Below are positions 1-7,725 of a stretch of DNA of 64,000 bases, piece after piece. This stretch comes from Chitinophagaceae bacterium (GTDB lineage Bacteria; Bacteroidota; Bacteroidia; Cytophagales; Cytophagaceae): contig JAQBNU010000068.1 in assembly GCA_028288365.1 (NCBI GenBank), forward strand, positions 1 to 64,000, read 5' to 3'. Position numbers and translations under genes: made by a program. The notes under the pieces were generated by a model. That model had not been told where the DNA came from, searched no databases, and worked only from the letters and a program-made list of their open reading frames with translations. How positions within the stretch are numbered: the stretch's first letter is position 1; each line of letters begins with the position of its first letter.

Positions 1-1181
1 CCAGACCAGAAACACGCCACTGGTGGGCAGGTTTATATACCGACTTTATGGCTACCGGTATTGACGGGGTGTGGAACGACATGAATGAACCCTCTGTGTT
101 TTCTGGAGGAGAAGAAGGTACCATGCCGTCTGATAGCAAGCACCGTGGCGGCGGCGGGTTGCCGGCAGGTTCGCACTTAAGGTATCATAATGTGTATGGG
201 CAATTGATGGTGCAAGCATCCAGAGAAGGCATACTAAAAGCCAACCCTGCAAAGAGACCTTTCATCTTATCACGCTCTAATTTTTTAGGTGGACAAAAAT
301 ATGCCGCGACATGGACAGGCGATAATCAATCGACTAGAGAACACATGAAATTATCCATTCCCATGGTGCTGACGATGGGCCTATCAGGCCAACCGATCAG
401 CGGGCCCGATGTTGGCGGTTTCGTTGGCAATTGCACGCCAAATCTTTTGGGACATTGGATGGCTCTGGGTGCGTTTTATCCGTTTTACAGAAACCATTCC
501 GATAAAGAAACGGTACGCCAGGAACCATGGGCCTTTACAAAAGCGATAGAGCAGTCTGCGCGCGTTTCTTTACAACGTCGTTATAGATTGTTGCCTTACT
601 TGTATACGTTGACGCAGGAAGCTGCTACTACTGGTATTCCGATCATGCGTCCTTTGTTTTTTGCTGATCCGACAGCTATCAATTTACGTGACGAGGAACA
701 AGCGTTTTTGTTGGGAGATATCTTAATGGTTGTTCCAAAGTGGGCGACGAATGTAAAATATCCGGTGGGTACATGGAGAAATATTTCACTGGTAGGAGAA
801 AACAGTAAGACGGATGCCTATCAACCGGATGTATTATTAAAGGAAGGTTCTATTTTGCCTTTGGGACAAATCATACAAAGCACCGCTGATTATAGTGCAG
901 ACTCTCTGACACTACTCGTCTCGTTGGATGCGAATGATCAGGCAAAAGGAAATTTATACCATGATGCAGGCGAAGGATTCGCTTATCAAAACGGACAATT
1001 TTTAATCAGAGATTTTAACATTCAACGAGGAGAAAGCAATACACTCATTTTTACGGCAACAGTACGAAGCGGTCAACTATCCACTGTGAATCATCGGTAC
1101 AGAGTGGGGATCGTAAAGGATAGTGGTGTGGTGTATACCGAGTGGACGAGTGAGGCAATGGTTAAGATTTTGAGGCCTTGA
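1..1181 (+). CDS. GH31 alpha-glucosidase, C-terminal part (5' end outside window)
   Basis: This is the last 392 codons of a glycoside hydrolase family 31 enzyme, which releases glucose from alpha-glucosides. The frame is open from base 3, so the gene starts before the window and the ATG at 48 is internal. The GH31 nucleophile signature WNDMNEP is visible, with its Asp codon at 78-80, and the acid/base Asp lies in TWTGDNQS at codon 321-323. After the barrel comes the usual beta-sandwich tail, in which IMRPLFFADPT and the FLLGDILMVVP stretch are recognisable. It is convergent with the IscA gene and shares a bidirectional terminator with it. Family assignment is secure. The exact substrate (maltose, isomaltose or other alpha-glucosides) and the cell location cannot be judged, because the N-terminus is missing. 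Confidence 0.95.
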   Translation, partial: RPETRHWWAGLYTDFMATGIDGVWNDMNEPSVFSGGEEGTMPSDSKHRGGGGLPAGSHLRYHNVYGQLMVQASREGILKANPAKRPFILSRSNFLGGQKYAATWTGDNQSTREHMKLSIPMVLTMGLSGQPISGPDVGGFVGNCTPNLLGHWMALGAFYPFYRNHSDKETVRQEPWAFTKAIEQSARVSLQRRYRLLPYLYTLTQEAATTGIPIMRPLFFADPTAINLRDEEQAFLLGDILMVVPKWATNVKYPVGTWRNISLVGENSKTDAYQPDVLLKEGSILPLGQIIQSTADYSADSLTLLVSLDANDQAKGNLYHDAGEGFAYQNGQFLIRDFNIQRGESNTLIFTATVRSGQLSTVNHRYRVGIVKDSGVVYTEWTSEAMVKILRP

Positions 1182-1264
1182 CAATACACATCGTTCATGA
1201 AAGGACTTGTGTATGTTTAGAATTTTTAATGTAAAAATACCTAATAGACTTCTTGGATAGAAAT

Positions 1265-1382
1265 GTTGCGTGAGGGATAGAAGCGGAAAGCTCGCAGCGA
1301 GCAAATACGTTAGGGTATGCACTAAACTGTGACCGAGCGAGGACTTGTAGCGGATAGCCCGACCCGCAGGGGCACGCCCAAA
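1265..1382. repeat. GC-rich structured intergenic element, likely dispersed repeat
   Basis: Within the gene-free stretch 1182-1510 the composition turns abruptly GC-rich. Two related blocks follow each other: GATAGAAGCGGAAAGCTC near 1276 and CTTGTAGCGGATAGCCC near 1343. A small hairpin with GCTCG/CGAGC arms lies at 1290-1302, and the element ends in GACCCGCAGGGGCACGCCC. I recall similar AGCGGAAAGCCCG...GGGGCACGCCC blocks between genes of other Bacteroidota, but cannot verify that here. No ORF fits. Confidence 0.45.
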
Positions 1383-1448
1383 TGATTTACCGCATCCGAT
1401 GAAACAAAGCCTAAATTAATCATCACTTCCAATTCTATATTAACTTTT

Positions 1449-1497
1449 CTTAAAACAAAAAAGCCATGATCTTAGACCATGGCTTTTTTGTTTTAAG
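1449..1497. terminator. bidirectional terminator hairpin
   Basis: Perfect 20-bp inverted repeat, arms 1449-1468 and 1478-1497, with a 9-nt loop. The arms are A/T tracts next to a GCCATG core, so a T-run follows the stem on both strands. It lies between the convergent GH31 and IscA genes. Confidence 0.9.
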
Positions 1498-1510
1498 AAT
1501 GAAATACTTT

Positions 1511-1837
1511 TTATACAGAGAAGCTTTCTCCGCATCCGCACGTGCGTGAGGCATTGGGATTGATGAATTGAAAACCTTTACCGTTCAATCCGTCTGTGTA
1601 ATCCAATGTAGTACCTAAAAGGTAGAGAAGACTTTTTTTGTCTACCATAATTTTGATGCCTTTGTCTTCGAAGATTTGATCGGCTTCGTTGGTCTTGTTG
1701 TCAAAATCAAGATCATACATCAAACCTGAACATCCTCCTCCTTTTACAGAAACACGAATATTATAGTCTACACCATAGCCTTCTTTGGAACGAAGAGAGG
1801 CCACGTGTTCTTTTGCTTTGTCTGTAATGTTGATCAT
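1511..1837 (-). CDS. IscA/ErpA-type (HesB) iron-sulfur cluster assembly protein
   Basis: A 108-residue A-type carrier that binds and passes on Fe-S clusters in the cytoplasm. The three conserved cysteines are present: Cys36 in GGGCSG, and Cys100 and Cys102 in the C-terminal TCGCG motif. The length is normal for the HesB/IscA family. The ATG at 1837 gives the standard N-terminus MINITDKAKEHV. Whether it acts like IscA, ErpA or SufA cannot be told from sequence, since no isc or suf genes lie nearby. Its transcript would end at the 1449-1497 hairpin. Confidence 0.93.
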   Translation of the reverse strand: MINITDKAKEHVASLRSKEGYGVDYNIRVSVKGGGCSGLMYDLDFDNKTNEADQIFEDKGIKIMVDKKSLLYLLGTTLDYTDGLNGKGFQFINPNASRTCGCGESFSV

Positions 1838-1907
1838 GGTATCGGTGCTTGATTTGCTAGTAGGAAAACTCTTTTTGCCTTATAATAGTTCAACGCAGAG
1901 CGTTGCA

Positions 1908-2048
1908 TTACATAGTAAAATGGTCGTTTTCTTTGCGCATTTTTTTAATTTTCTTGTAGTTCTTTTTGCATCCTTTTCTGTGGCGAACGCAATCAGTGAA
2001 GGATAGAGTGAAAACAAGCATAGCCAGCAATACTACTATTTTCTGCAT
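1908..2048 (-). CDS. small predicted lipoprotein, 46 aa
   Basis: A short reading frame with ATG at 2048 and TAA at 1908. Residues 1-19 look like a lipoprotein signal: a lysine, then a hydrophobic run, ending at SFTDC with Cys20 as the possible lipidated residue. The mature part is only 26 residues and strongly basic (KGCKKNYKKIKKMRK), with a second Cys at 27. A weak hairpin (CAACGC/GCGTTG, 1891-1905) follows the stop. It sits between the IscA gene and the divergently read thiL. I do not recognise a family; short basic lipoproteins of this kind are common in Bacteroidota. The call rests on signal-peptide logic and fit to the gap. Confidence 0.5.
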   Translation of the reverse strand: MQKIVVLLAMLVFTLSFTDCVRHRKGCKKNYKKIKKMRKENDHFTM

Positions 2049-2109
2049 AGTTGTGTTAAAGTTGATTTTGTACTAAATTAACAAAAAATAGGTAATAAAA
2101 ATTATCCTC

Positions 2110-3135
2110 ATGAGTGAACGTACTGAAATCGGTGAAATAGGAGAATTTGGGTTGATCGGACGGATCAGTGAAATGGCTCATCTGGCAAATAAAACCACGA
2201 TAAAAGGCATTGGAGACGATGCGGCTGTCATTGATAATGGGGATGATTATTTAATTTTTTCTACTGATGCACTAGTCGAAAATGTACATTTTGATTTGGG
2301 TTATGTCCCACTCAGGCATTTGGGCTACAAAGCGATGGCCGTCAACTTTTCTGATATGGCAGCCATGAATGGTCAACCGAAACAGGTAGTTGTCGCTTTA
2401 GGACTCAGCAACCGTTTTTCAGTAGAGGCGGTAGAAGAATTATACGAAGGCATGCGACTGGCCTGTGAAAAATATGGGGTGGATTTAGTAGGAGGAGATA
2501 CCACGACATCTCGCTCAGGTTTATTTATTTCTGTCACGGTGTTAGGCAAAGTGGCAAAAGATAAAGTCGCTTTTCGTAAAGGAGCAGCAGAGAAAGAATT
2601 GCTTTGTGTAACGGGAGATTTAGGTGCAGCCTTTATGGGACTTCAGGTGTTGGAACGTGAGAAGCAAGTCTTTCAGGCCAACCCGGAAATGCAACCGGAT
2701 TTGGAAGGAAAAGATTATATCATACAACGTCAATTGAAACCGGAACCACGTTTGGATGTTATCCAGGAACTGGCCCGACTAGGTGTTACACCCACCAGCA
2801 TGATTGATATCTCTGATGGATTGGCATCAGAAATTTTACACCTGTGTAAGGCATCTGGATTAGGCGCGCGCATCTATGAAGAAAAATTACCGATCGATCG
2901 TACAACGTATGAAGTGGCGCGTGAATTCAATTTAGATCCCATCACGATACAATTGAATGGTGGCGAAGATTATGAATTATTGTTTACCATGCCACAAAGT
3001 GATTACGACAAACTCCGCAACCATCCGGATATATCTGTGATCGGTTACATGGAAGCTCCAGGAACACAAGCCATGATGGTGACGAAGCAAGGCAATGAAG
3101 TGCCGCTGCAGGCGCAGGGTTGGAAACATTTTTAA
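2110..3135 (+). CDS. thiL: thiamine-monophosphate kinase ThiL
   Basis: ThiL phosphorylates thiamine monophosphate to thiamine diphosphate with ATP, the last step of cofactor synthesis. The 341-residue protein has the AIR-synthase-like fold markers in order: GIGDDAAV (residues 33-40) for Mg/ATP binding, LVGGDTT near 136, ISDGLASE near 234, and NGGEDYELLFT in the C-terminal half. N-terminal IGEFGLIGRI is the usual ThiL start. No other thiamine gene is in view, so it is probably transcribed alone; a strong hairpin follows 9 nt after the stop. Highly confident. Confidence 0.96.
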   Translation: MSERTEIGEIGEFGLIGRISEMAHLANKTTIKGIGDDAAVIDNGDDYLIFSTDALVENVHFDLGYVPLRHLGYKAMAVNFSDMAAMNGQPKQVVVALGLSNRFSVEAVEELYEGMRLACEKYGVDLVGGDTTTSRSGLFISVTVLGKVAKDKVAFRKGAAEKELLCVTGDLGAAFMGLQVLEREKQVFQANPEMQPDLEGKDYIIQRQLKPEPRLDVIQELARLGVTPTSMIDISDGLASEILHLCKASGLGARIYEEKLPIDRTTYEVAREFNLDPITIQLNGGEDYELLFTMPQSDYDKLRNHPDISVIGYMEAPGTQAMMVTKQGNEVPLQAQGWKHF

Positions 3136-3143
3136 AAGAGCGA

Positions 3144-3186
3144 AGAAACAGAAAGAGAGCGAAATCTTCGCTCTCTTTCTGTTTCT
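3144..3186. terminator. terminator hairpin between thiL and a convergent gene
   Basis: Perfect 20-bp inverted repeat (arms 3144-3163 and 3167-3186) with a 3-nt loop. It lies between the stop codons of two convergent genes. Confidence 0.85.
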
Positions 3187-3190
3187 ATAT

Positions 3191-3553
3191 TTAATCCTCC
3201 GGATAGGGAATAAACACAAAGTTGGTGAACGTCTCGTCGATGACAAACAGGCAGCAAAATTCTTCTGCGTCTTTGTAATTTTCTTTGAACAATTCTTCTT
3301 TCTCAATCAACTGACGCTGAGAAAATTCTTCCATAAAAGAAAAAAAGTAATTCCATTCCAAACCATGATCACCTTTGTTGATGAGCAGTTGACCGATGGG
3401 TTGACCAATTTTACAAATAGGAAAAACAGGATAATCAGAGATTCCTCTGGAACGCAATTGATAAGAAGCTTCCTTTAAGGCGTCGGATACTTTTACAAAA
3501 TCTTTTGTGATGGTACCTAAATATTTTCCGTCTAATTCTGGATCGTTGTTCAT
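3191..3553 (-). CDS. hypothetical protein, 120 aa
   Basis: A soluble protein of 120 residues with no signal peptide or membrane segment. It starts MNNDPELDGKYLG, is rich in acidic and aromatic residues, and contains FPICKIGQPIGQLLINKGD and a C-terminal CCLFVIDETFTNFVFIPYPED-like stretch with two adjacent Cys. I do not recognise the family. Codon use matches its neighbours, the ATG is clear, and strong hairpins on both sides make it a single-gene unit, so it is very likely a real gene of unknown function. Confidence 0.75.
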   Translation of the reverse strand: MNNDPELDGKYLGTITKDFVKVSDALKEASYQLRSRGISDYPVFPICKIGQPIGQLLINKGDHGLEWNYFFSFMEEFSQRQLIEKEELFKENYKDAEEFCCLFVIDETFTNFVFIPYPED

Positions 3554-3642
3554 GTTTGCTTCTGAATAGAAATCACGTTGAAGTAATTGTAAAAGTAAAG
3601 ATTTTTTCTGCGTAAAGTAGAATACACTTCACTCAAAAAACA

Positions 3643-3669
3643 AAACCCATGGAATTGCTCCATGGGTTT
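3643..3669. terminator. terminator hairpin
   Basis: An 11-bp perfect stem (AAACCCATGGA, 3643-3653, with its complement 3659-3669) and a 5-nt loop, flanked by A-runs and T-runs. It ends the T9SS cargo gene on the minus strand. Confidence 0.8.
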
Positions 3670-3695
3670 GTTTTTTATTGAAAGACAGATGAATA

Positions 3696-5354
3696 TTATT
3701 CCACCACCAATCTCTTCATTTCTTTTTGTCCGCCTTTCGTGATCTCTACCATGTAGACACCGGCTTTCAGGCCTTCCAAAGAAATGGTTTTATCAGTTAT
3801 ACTGCTTTCTTTGACCAATACACCAGACAAGGTCATGATGTTGACCTGCACTTCATCGTTGCCATCAAAGGCTAGCAATGCCTGGCCTTTCGCCGGGTTA
3901 GGGTAGAGGTTAAACAAAGACGTGGCAGCCTGAGATTGTGTCGCTGTAGTAATCGCATTGGTATAACGCTGCGCATAGATACCGTAAGAAGGACTGTCCT
4001 GTCCGTAAGATTGCCACACAATGAGCAGGTCTCCGTTTGCATCCATGGATATGGTAGGGCTAATTTGTATGCTCGTAGTCGTGGTGTTGACCTGGAATTC
4101 AGAACCTTTTGCTACACCGGCTGCACTGTAACTCTGCGCGTATACACCGTAGCTGCTGCCGTCTTGCGATGAGCTGATCCAGGTGATGACAAAGTCATGT
4201 GAGGATTTGTTGACGGCGATGTAAGGTTGGAATTGGTTATCGGAAGTGTACGAGTTCACCTGAAACTCCGCTCCTTGTTTGACCGCTGAAGAATTGAACC
4301 GCTGTGCAAAGATGCCCTCGTCACTGCCGTCGCGTCCAGAAATCTCCCAGGTAATCACAAAATCACCGTTGCCGTCTACACCAATTGTGGGTGCCACTTG
4401 ATACGATTCGGTAGAGGTGTTGACTTTGAATTCACCTTGTCCCACACCGGCAGCCGTGAATTGTTGTGCATAGATTTCGTCGTCTGAATAATCCGATTCC
4501 CAGGTGATGACAAAATTTCCGCTGTTATCTAAACCGACGGATGGATTTTGCTGGTTACCGCTAGTCGTGGTGGTCGCAAGAAACTCACCGCCTTGGGCCA
4601 TACCGGCAGCATTGTATCGTTGTGCATACACATCGTAATCCGTGTAGAATCCGCTTACGGTGCCGTAGTTCCATGCAATGACAAAGTCTCCGCTGTCGTC
4701 CATTGCAATCGCAGGTAAAGATTGTTCGTCTGTGGTGGTGCTGTTGATACGAAATTCACCGCCTTGTGCTACACCTGCCGCATTGTAACGCTGCGCGTAG
4801 ATGCCATATCCGTCACCGTCCTGACCATTGCTTTCCCAAGCGATGACGAAATTACCTGAAGCGTCCATGCCTATAACCGGCAAGTCTTGTTTGTTGGTGG
4901 TGTAAGTATTTACACGGAACTCCGTGCCTTGTGCCACCCCTGCCGCATTGTAACGCTGTGCGTAAATGCCACTGTTGCTGCCGTCCTGTCCATCGCTTGA
5001 CCAGGTCACTACGAAGTTACCATTGGCATCTTGCGCTACCGTAGGTCCTACCTGATCGTTGGAAGTGTAGGTGTTGACCTGGAATTCAGAACCGTTGGCA
5101 ACGCTTTGTGCCTGTGCACCGTTGACGTGCAACGCGGCTGTCAATGCCAATGCTGTACCGGCCAACTGCAAGCCGCGTTCAAAAGAATGCAATTGCGCTT
5201 TCAATTTTTCAATGCGATGTAACAGCCGTTGTTGTTGCCTTTTGGTGAATTCCTGAAACCTCCCCGAAGCGAAATTTCTGTTGAGCCTGGCCTGCAGCTT
5301 TTGATACAAAGCAAACAGTCGGCTGTACTGAATTTGTGGTAATGTTTTTTTCAT
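3696..5354 (-). CDS. T9SS-secreted protein built of seven ~55-residue repeats
   Basis: A 552-residue exported protein. The last ~75 residues (LFNLYPNPAKGQALLAF ... GLKAGVYMVEI ... KRLVVE) form a type A sorting domain for the type IX secretion system, so it is expected at the cell surface or released. Residues ~85-475 are seven tandem repeats of about 55 residues, each close to EFxVNTxTxxxQxxPxIxxDxxGxFVITWxSxGQDGxxxGIYAQRYNAAGVAQG, probably beta-strand modules. The N-terminus is odd: about 58 residues of basic, Gln-rich sequence precede the hydrophobic signal segment (LQLAGTALALTAALHV), which ends at NGAQAQS. Such an extension recalls extended signal peptides of large adhesins. There is no catalytic domain; adhesion or a structural role is a guess. 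It stands alone between terminators and a long gap. Confidence 0.85.
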   Translation of the reverse strand: MKKTLPQIQYSRLFALYQKLQARLNRNFASGRFQEFTKRQQQRLLHRIEKLKAQLHSFERGLQLAGTALALTAALHVNGAQAQSVANGSEFQVNTYTSNDQVGPTVAQDANGNFVVTWSSDGQDGSNSGIYAQRYNAAGVAQGTEFRVNTYTTNKQDLPVIGMDASGNFVIAWESNGQDGDGYGIYAQRYNAAGVAQGGEFRINSTTTDEQSLPAIAMDDSGDFVIAWNYGTVSGFYTDYDVYAQRYNAAGMAQGGEFLATTTTSGNQQNPSVGLDNSGNFVITWESDYSDDEIYAQQFTAAGVGQGEFKVNTSTESYQVAPTIGVDGNGDFVITWEISGRDGSDEGIFAQRFNSSAVKQGAEFQVNSYTSDNQFQPYIAVNKSSHDFVITWISSSQDGSSYGVYAQSYSAAGVAKGSEFQVNTTTTSIQISPTISMDANGDLLIVWQSYGQDSPSYGIYAQRYTNAITTATQSQAATSLFNLYPNPAKGQALLAFDGNDEVQVNIMTLSGVLVKESSITDKTISLEGLKAGVYMVEITKGGQKEMKRLVVE

Positions 5355-5509
5355 AGAGTTGGATTAATGGTAAAAATCTATAGGGCGATAAGGTAATGAA
5401 TTATCACTAAAAAAAAATCATTAAAAATGGGTATAAAAGAATCTTGTCTCACCAGATGGCGTTTTTTTTAGAAGAGGTAACATCTGGTTAACATAATGTG
5501 TTGAGCCGA

Positions 5510-5553
5510 GACATACCCGAGACATACCTGGGACATAGGCGAGACATACCCGG
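5510..5553. repeat. four tandem 11-bp repeats
   Basis: GACATACCCGA, GACATACCTGG, GACATAGGCGA and GACATACCCGG follow each other without gaps, GACATA recurring exactly every 11 bp at 5510, 5521, 5532 and 5543. The block lies about 155 bp upstream of the T9SS gene in a gene-free region. A 61-codon minus-strand frame crosses it but looks like a by-product of the repeat. Confidence 0.8.
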
Positions 5554-5808
5554 GAGAAACCCCAAGCGAAGAGGTGGCTTCTATGTTTGCACGTACAGCA
5601 AACCATAGTATAAATTTTTAAAGAATTTTTAACCAGACTCTCGACTCGAAGTTGGATAAAAATAAGTTATACGTTTTGTGGGTTGCTTTTTTGTAAAAAG
5701 GGGACTTATCTTTGACGCAGGAATTCGAAAGAGACCGCTGATTTTTTGAAGCAGTAGTTTTTATTTTTATGGATTCAGGTGTTTTTTTTACTTAAACATT
5801 TTTTAATC

Positions 5809-5916
5809 ATGAGAAGACAAAAAGAAATTCTCAAATTGAATGGAACATTAGAAGGAATCTCCTTCTACCAAAGAACCCGACAGGATTTGGTGGGTACAGT
5901 ATGCGTTTCAATGTAA
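5809..5916 (+). pseudogene. N-terminal remnant of a small Bacteroidota protein family
   Basis: A 35-codon frame, MRRQKEILKLNGTLEGISFYQ..., ending at TAA 5914. The start resembles a Bacteroidota family I remember with the pattern M.RQKG.LK..GTLGG.SFYK, whose members are much longer (over 100 residues); that family would continue with a basic region that is absent here. A second frame with another good protein pattern starts at 5901 and overlaps it. I read this as the leftover 5' end of a decayed gene, but a genuine micro-protein is possible. Confidence 0.4.
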
Positions 5917-6059
5917 GCGGCAACAAGATCATCATGGTATGAACAATAGAACGGAATGCTGCTGTTTTTCCGTGGTCGGATTACCAACTACTGGTTTCGT
6001 TTTATGAGGAATTGTACAAAGCTGACAGAAGCAAAATTGTTTTTGTTAAAAAAGAATAA
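5901..6059 (+). pseudogene. small gene interrupted by an in-frame TGA
   Basis: From ATG 5901 the frame reads MRFNVSGNKIIMV, then TGA at 5940-5942, then TIERNAAVFPWSDYQL and LVSFYEELYKADRSKIVF, ending VKKE and TAA at 6059. Both halves have protein-like composition and share one frame, so a ~52-residue protein seems to have been cut by one stop codon. A 23-bp terminator hairpin lies about 90 bp downstream. The family is unknown to me. A sequencing error in one base would restore it. Confidence 0.4.
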
Positions 6060-6147
6060 GGCTAATATAGCATGAGGAGATGATCCGTTGAGTCATCAAA
6101 AAGTTTACAACGATGTTCTTCTCTTTTTGCTTGCACTGGGAGAGGGC

Positions 6148-6199
6148 TACAAAAAAATATTCCCTTGTGAATGATCTCACAAGGGAATATTTTTTTGTA
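6148..6199. terminator. very strong terminator hairpin (23-bp stem)
   Basis: Perfect arms 6148-6170 and 6177-6199 with loop ATGATC; an A/T tract follows on both strands. It ends the desaturase gene on the minus strand and any transcript from 5809-6059 on the plus strand. Confidence 0.9.
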
Positions 6200-6227
6200 C
6201 ATGATGGCTATGCGAATAGGACAAGTC

Positions 6228-7301
6228 TCAGGATGCCATTCCCATTTTTCTGATGTGCTTCAGGTGAGACCAGAAGGCAGAGCCTAAAGAAGAAAACTCC
6301 AGGTAAGAAACGTTGAATTCCTTACAGGTTTCTTTGACCAGTTTATTGATGGCCGGATAGTGTACGTGACTGATGCGGGGAAACAAGTGGTGTTCCACCT
6401 GGAAATTCAAACCGCCCAATAACCATGACAATATTTTGTTGTTCGTGCCAAAGTTAGCCGTAGTCTCTACCTGGTGAATGGCCCATTCCTGATTGATCTT
6501 ATTGGTTTGTGTATCCGGTTTGGGAAATGCGGTGTCTTCTACTACATGCGCCATTTGAAACACTACTGCAATGGTCAATCCGCATACAAAGGTCATGATG
6601 CCAAAGCCAATCAGTGTATTGACAAGGCCTGCAAAGTATATGGGTAATATAATATACAAAGAGATATAACCCATTTTTGTAAACCAAAACACGAAGTGTT
6701 CTTTTACTTCCCATTTTTGTTTGTCACTGTTGGATACAATTTTGCCACTGAAATATTTTACAAAATCGTCGATAAAGATCCAGGAGAAGTACGTAATGCC
6801 ATACAGCAAGATCCAATAAATGTGCTGGAAGCGGTGGATCCAATACCTGCGCTGTGTCGCGTGAATGCGCATGTAAGGTTGTACGTTGATGTCATCGTCC
6901 ATGCCTTCAATGTTCGTATAGGTATGGTGGTTGATGTTGTGTTTGGTTTTCCAAAACAAAGCGCTTCCACCCAATACATTCAACGAGTAAGCAGAAGCTT
7001 TATTGATCCACTTTACTTTGGAGAAACTTTGATGTCCTCCTTCATGCATGATGTTGAAACCAATGAATGCCAGATTCGCACCCAACGCTGCGCAGAAAAT
7101 AATGGATAGGAAAGTGTCGGGATGAAGAAACACCAGACTGATATATAATCCGGCAGCGGTACAGATTTGGAAAATACTCTTTACATACAAAGTAGTATTT
7201 CCTGTAGCGATTGTATTTTTGGTTTTGAAATACAAGTCTACTTTTTCTTTCAAGCGTTGAAAGAAAAGATTGTTTTGGTTGTTGAATGAGATCTTTTGCA
7301 A
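6228..7301 (-). CDS. membrane fatty-acid (acyl-CoA/lipid) desaturase
   Basis: A di-iron desaturase of the front-end (linoleoyl-CoA/delta-6-like) type but without a cytochrome b5 domain, introducing a double bond into membrane fatty acyl chains. Of the 357 residues, the three histidine boxes are complete: HEGGH (86-90), HNINHH (121-126) and QVEHH (301-305). Hydrophobic pairs surround them, as expected for a four-helix inner-membrane enzyme. The start appears to be TTG at 7301; no in-frame ATG gives a better N-terminus. It is read away from a MarR regulator. A block TAACGTTGTAAA at 7328-7339 resembles half of the palindrome in front of that regulator, so common control is possible. Substrate and bond position cannot be told. 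Confidence 0.9.
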   Translation of the reverse strand: MQKISFNNQNNLFFQRLKEKVDLYFKTKNTIATGNTTLYVKSIFQICTAAGLYISLVFLHPDTFLSIIFCAALGANLAFIGFNIMHEGGHQSFSKVKWINKASAYSLNVLGGSALFWKTKHNINHHTYTNIEGMDDDINVQPYMRIHATQRRYWIHRFQHIYWILLYGITYFSWIFIDDFVKYFSGKIVSNSDKQKWEVKEHFVFWFTKMGYISLYIILPIYFAGLVNTLIGFGIMTFVCGLTIAVVFQMAHVVEDTAFPKPDTQTNKINQEWAIHQVETTANFGTNNKILSWLLGGLNFQVEHHLFPRISHVHYPAINKLVKETCKEFNVSYLEFSSLGSAFWSHLKHIRKMGMAS

Positions 7302-7695
7302 AATGTTGTAGAGTAGATAGTCATCTATAACGTTGTAAACAAGAATAAAGTGCTCCCTGACTAACCTTTATTAGACTTTAAAATCAAAGAAGGTTATTGG
7401 GTGTTATTTTAAGGCGCCAAATATAAAATGCATGTGGATGCAAAATGTGAAAATGTCTCATGCTGTACACATTACATGGAGAGAGCGTATGTTCACCATA
7501 CATTGCGCAAAAAAAATAAACCGGTTTAAAATATAAAAGAGGCTTATCCGTCTATTAATTAAGTATTAAATTTTAGTAGCTCTGATGAACTATTTGTGGT
7601 GTAAATCGATTCTTCATACGTCATACAGCGAATAATCCATTATACTGGATAGTATCCAATATGTTGGATTGGTAATATCGGTAAAAGGCTGTACC

Positions 7696-7725
7696 TTTAC
7701 ATCGTTGATATATCAACGATGTAAA
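7696..7725. promoter_or_regulatory. perfect 30-bp palindrome, probable MarR operator
   Basis: TTTACATCGTTGATA is followed without spacer by its exact complement TATCAACGATGTAAA, and the next base is the A of the ATG at 7726. The palindrome thus occupies the ribosome-binding region of the marR-type gene. Binding by the regulator (autorepression) or an RNA hairpin masking the start are both possible. Confidence 0.75.

Noticed and set aside
1785-2006. Plus-strand frame of 73 codons
   Set aside because: It overlaps the start of the IscA gene and the minus-strand lipoprotein; composition is Phe/Val-rich without domain, and the opposite strand explains the region better.
3936-5354. Repeated DNA in the T9SS gene as a possible CRISPR array
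   Set aside because: The repeats are ~165 bp coding modules that translate into similar protein units; no short direct repeats with unique spacers.
5421-5606. Minus-strand frame of 61 codons with many Cys
   Set aside because: It is created by the 11-bp tandem repeats; the peptide simply repeats VCLAYVPGMSRVCLG and has no supporting start context.
6696-7109. Plus-strand frame of 137 codons opposite the desaturase
   Set aside because: The minus-strand gene has all three histidine boxes; the opposite frame has no recognisable protein.
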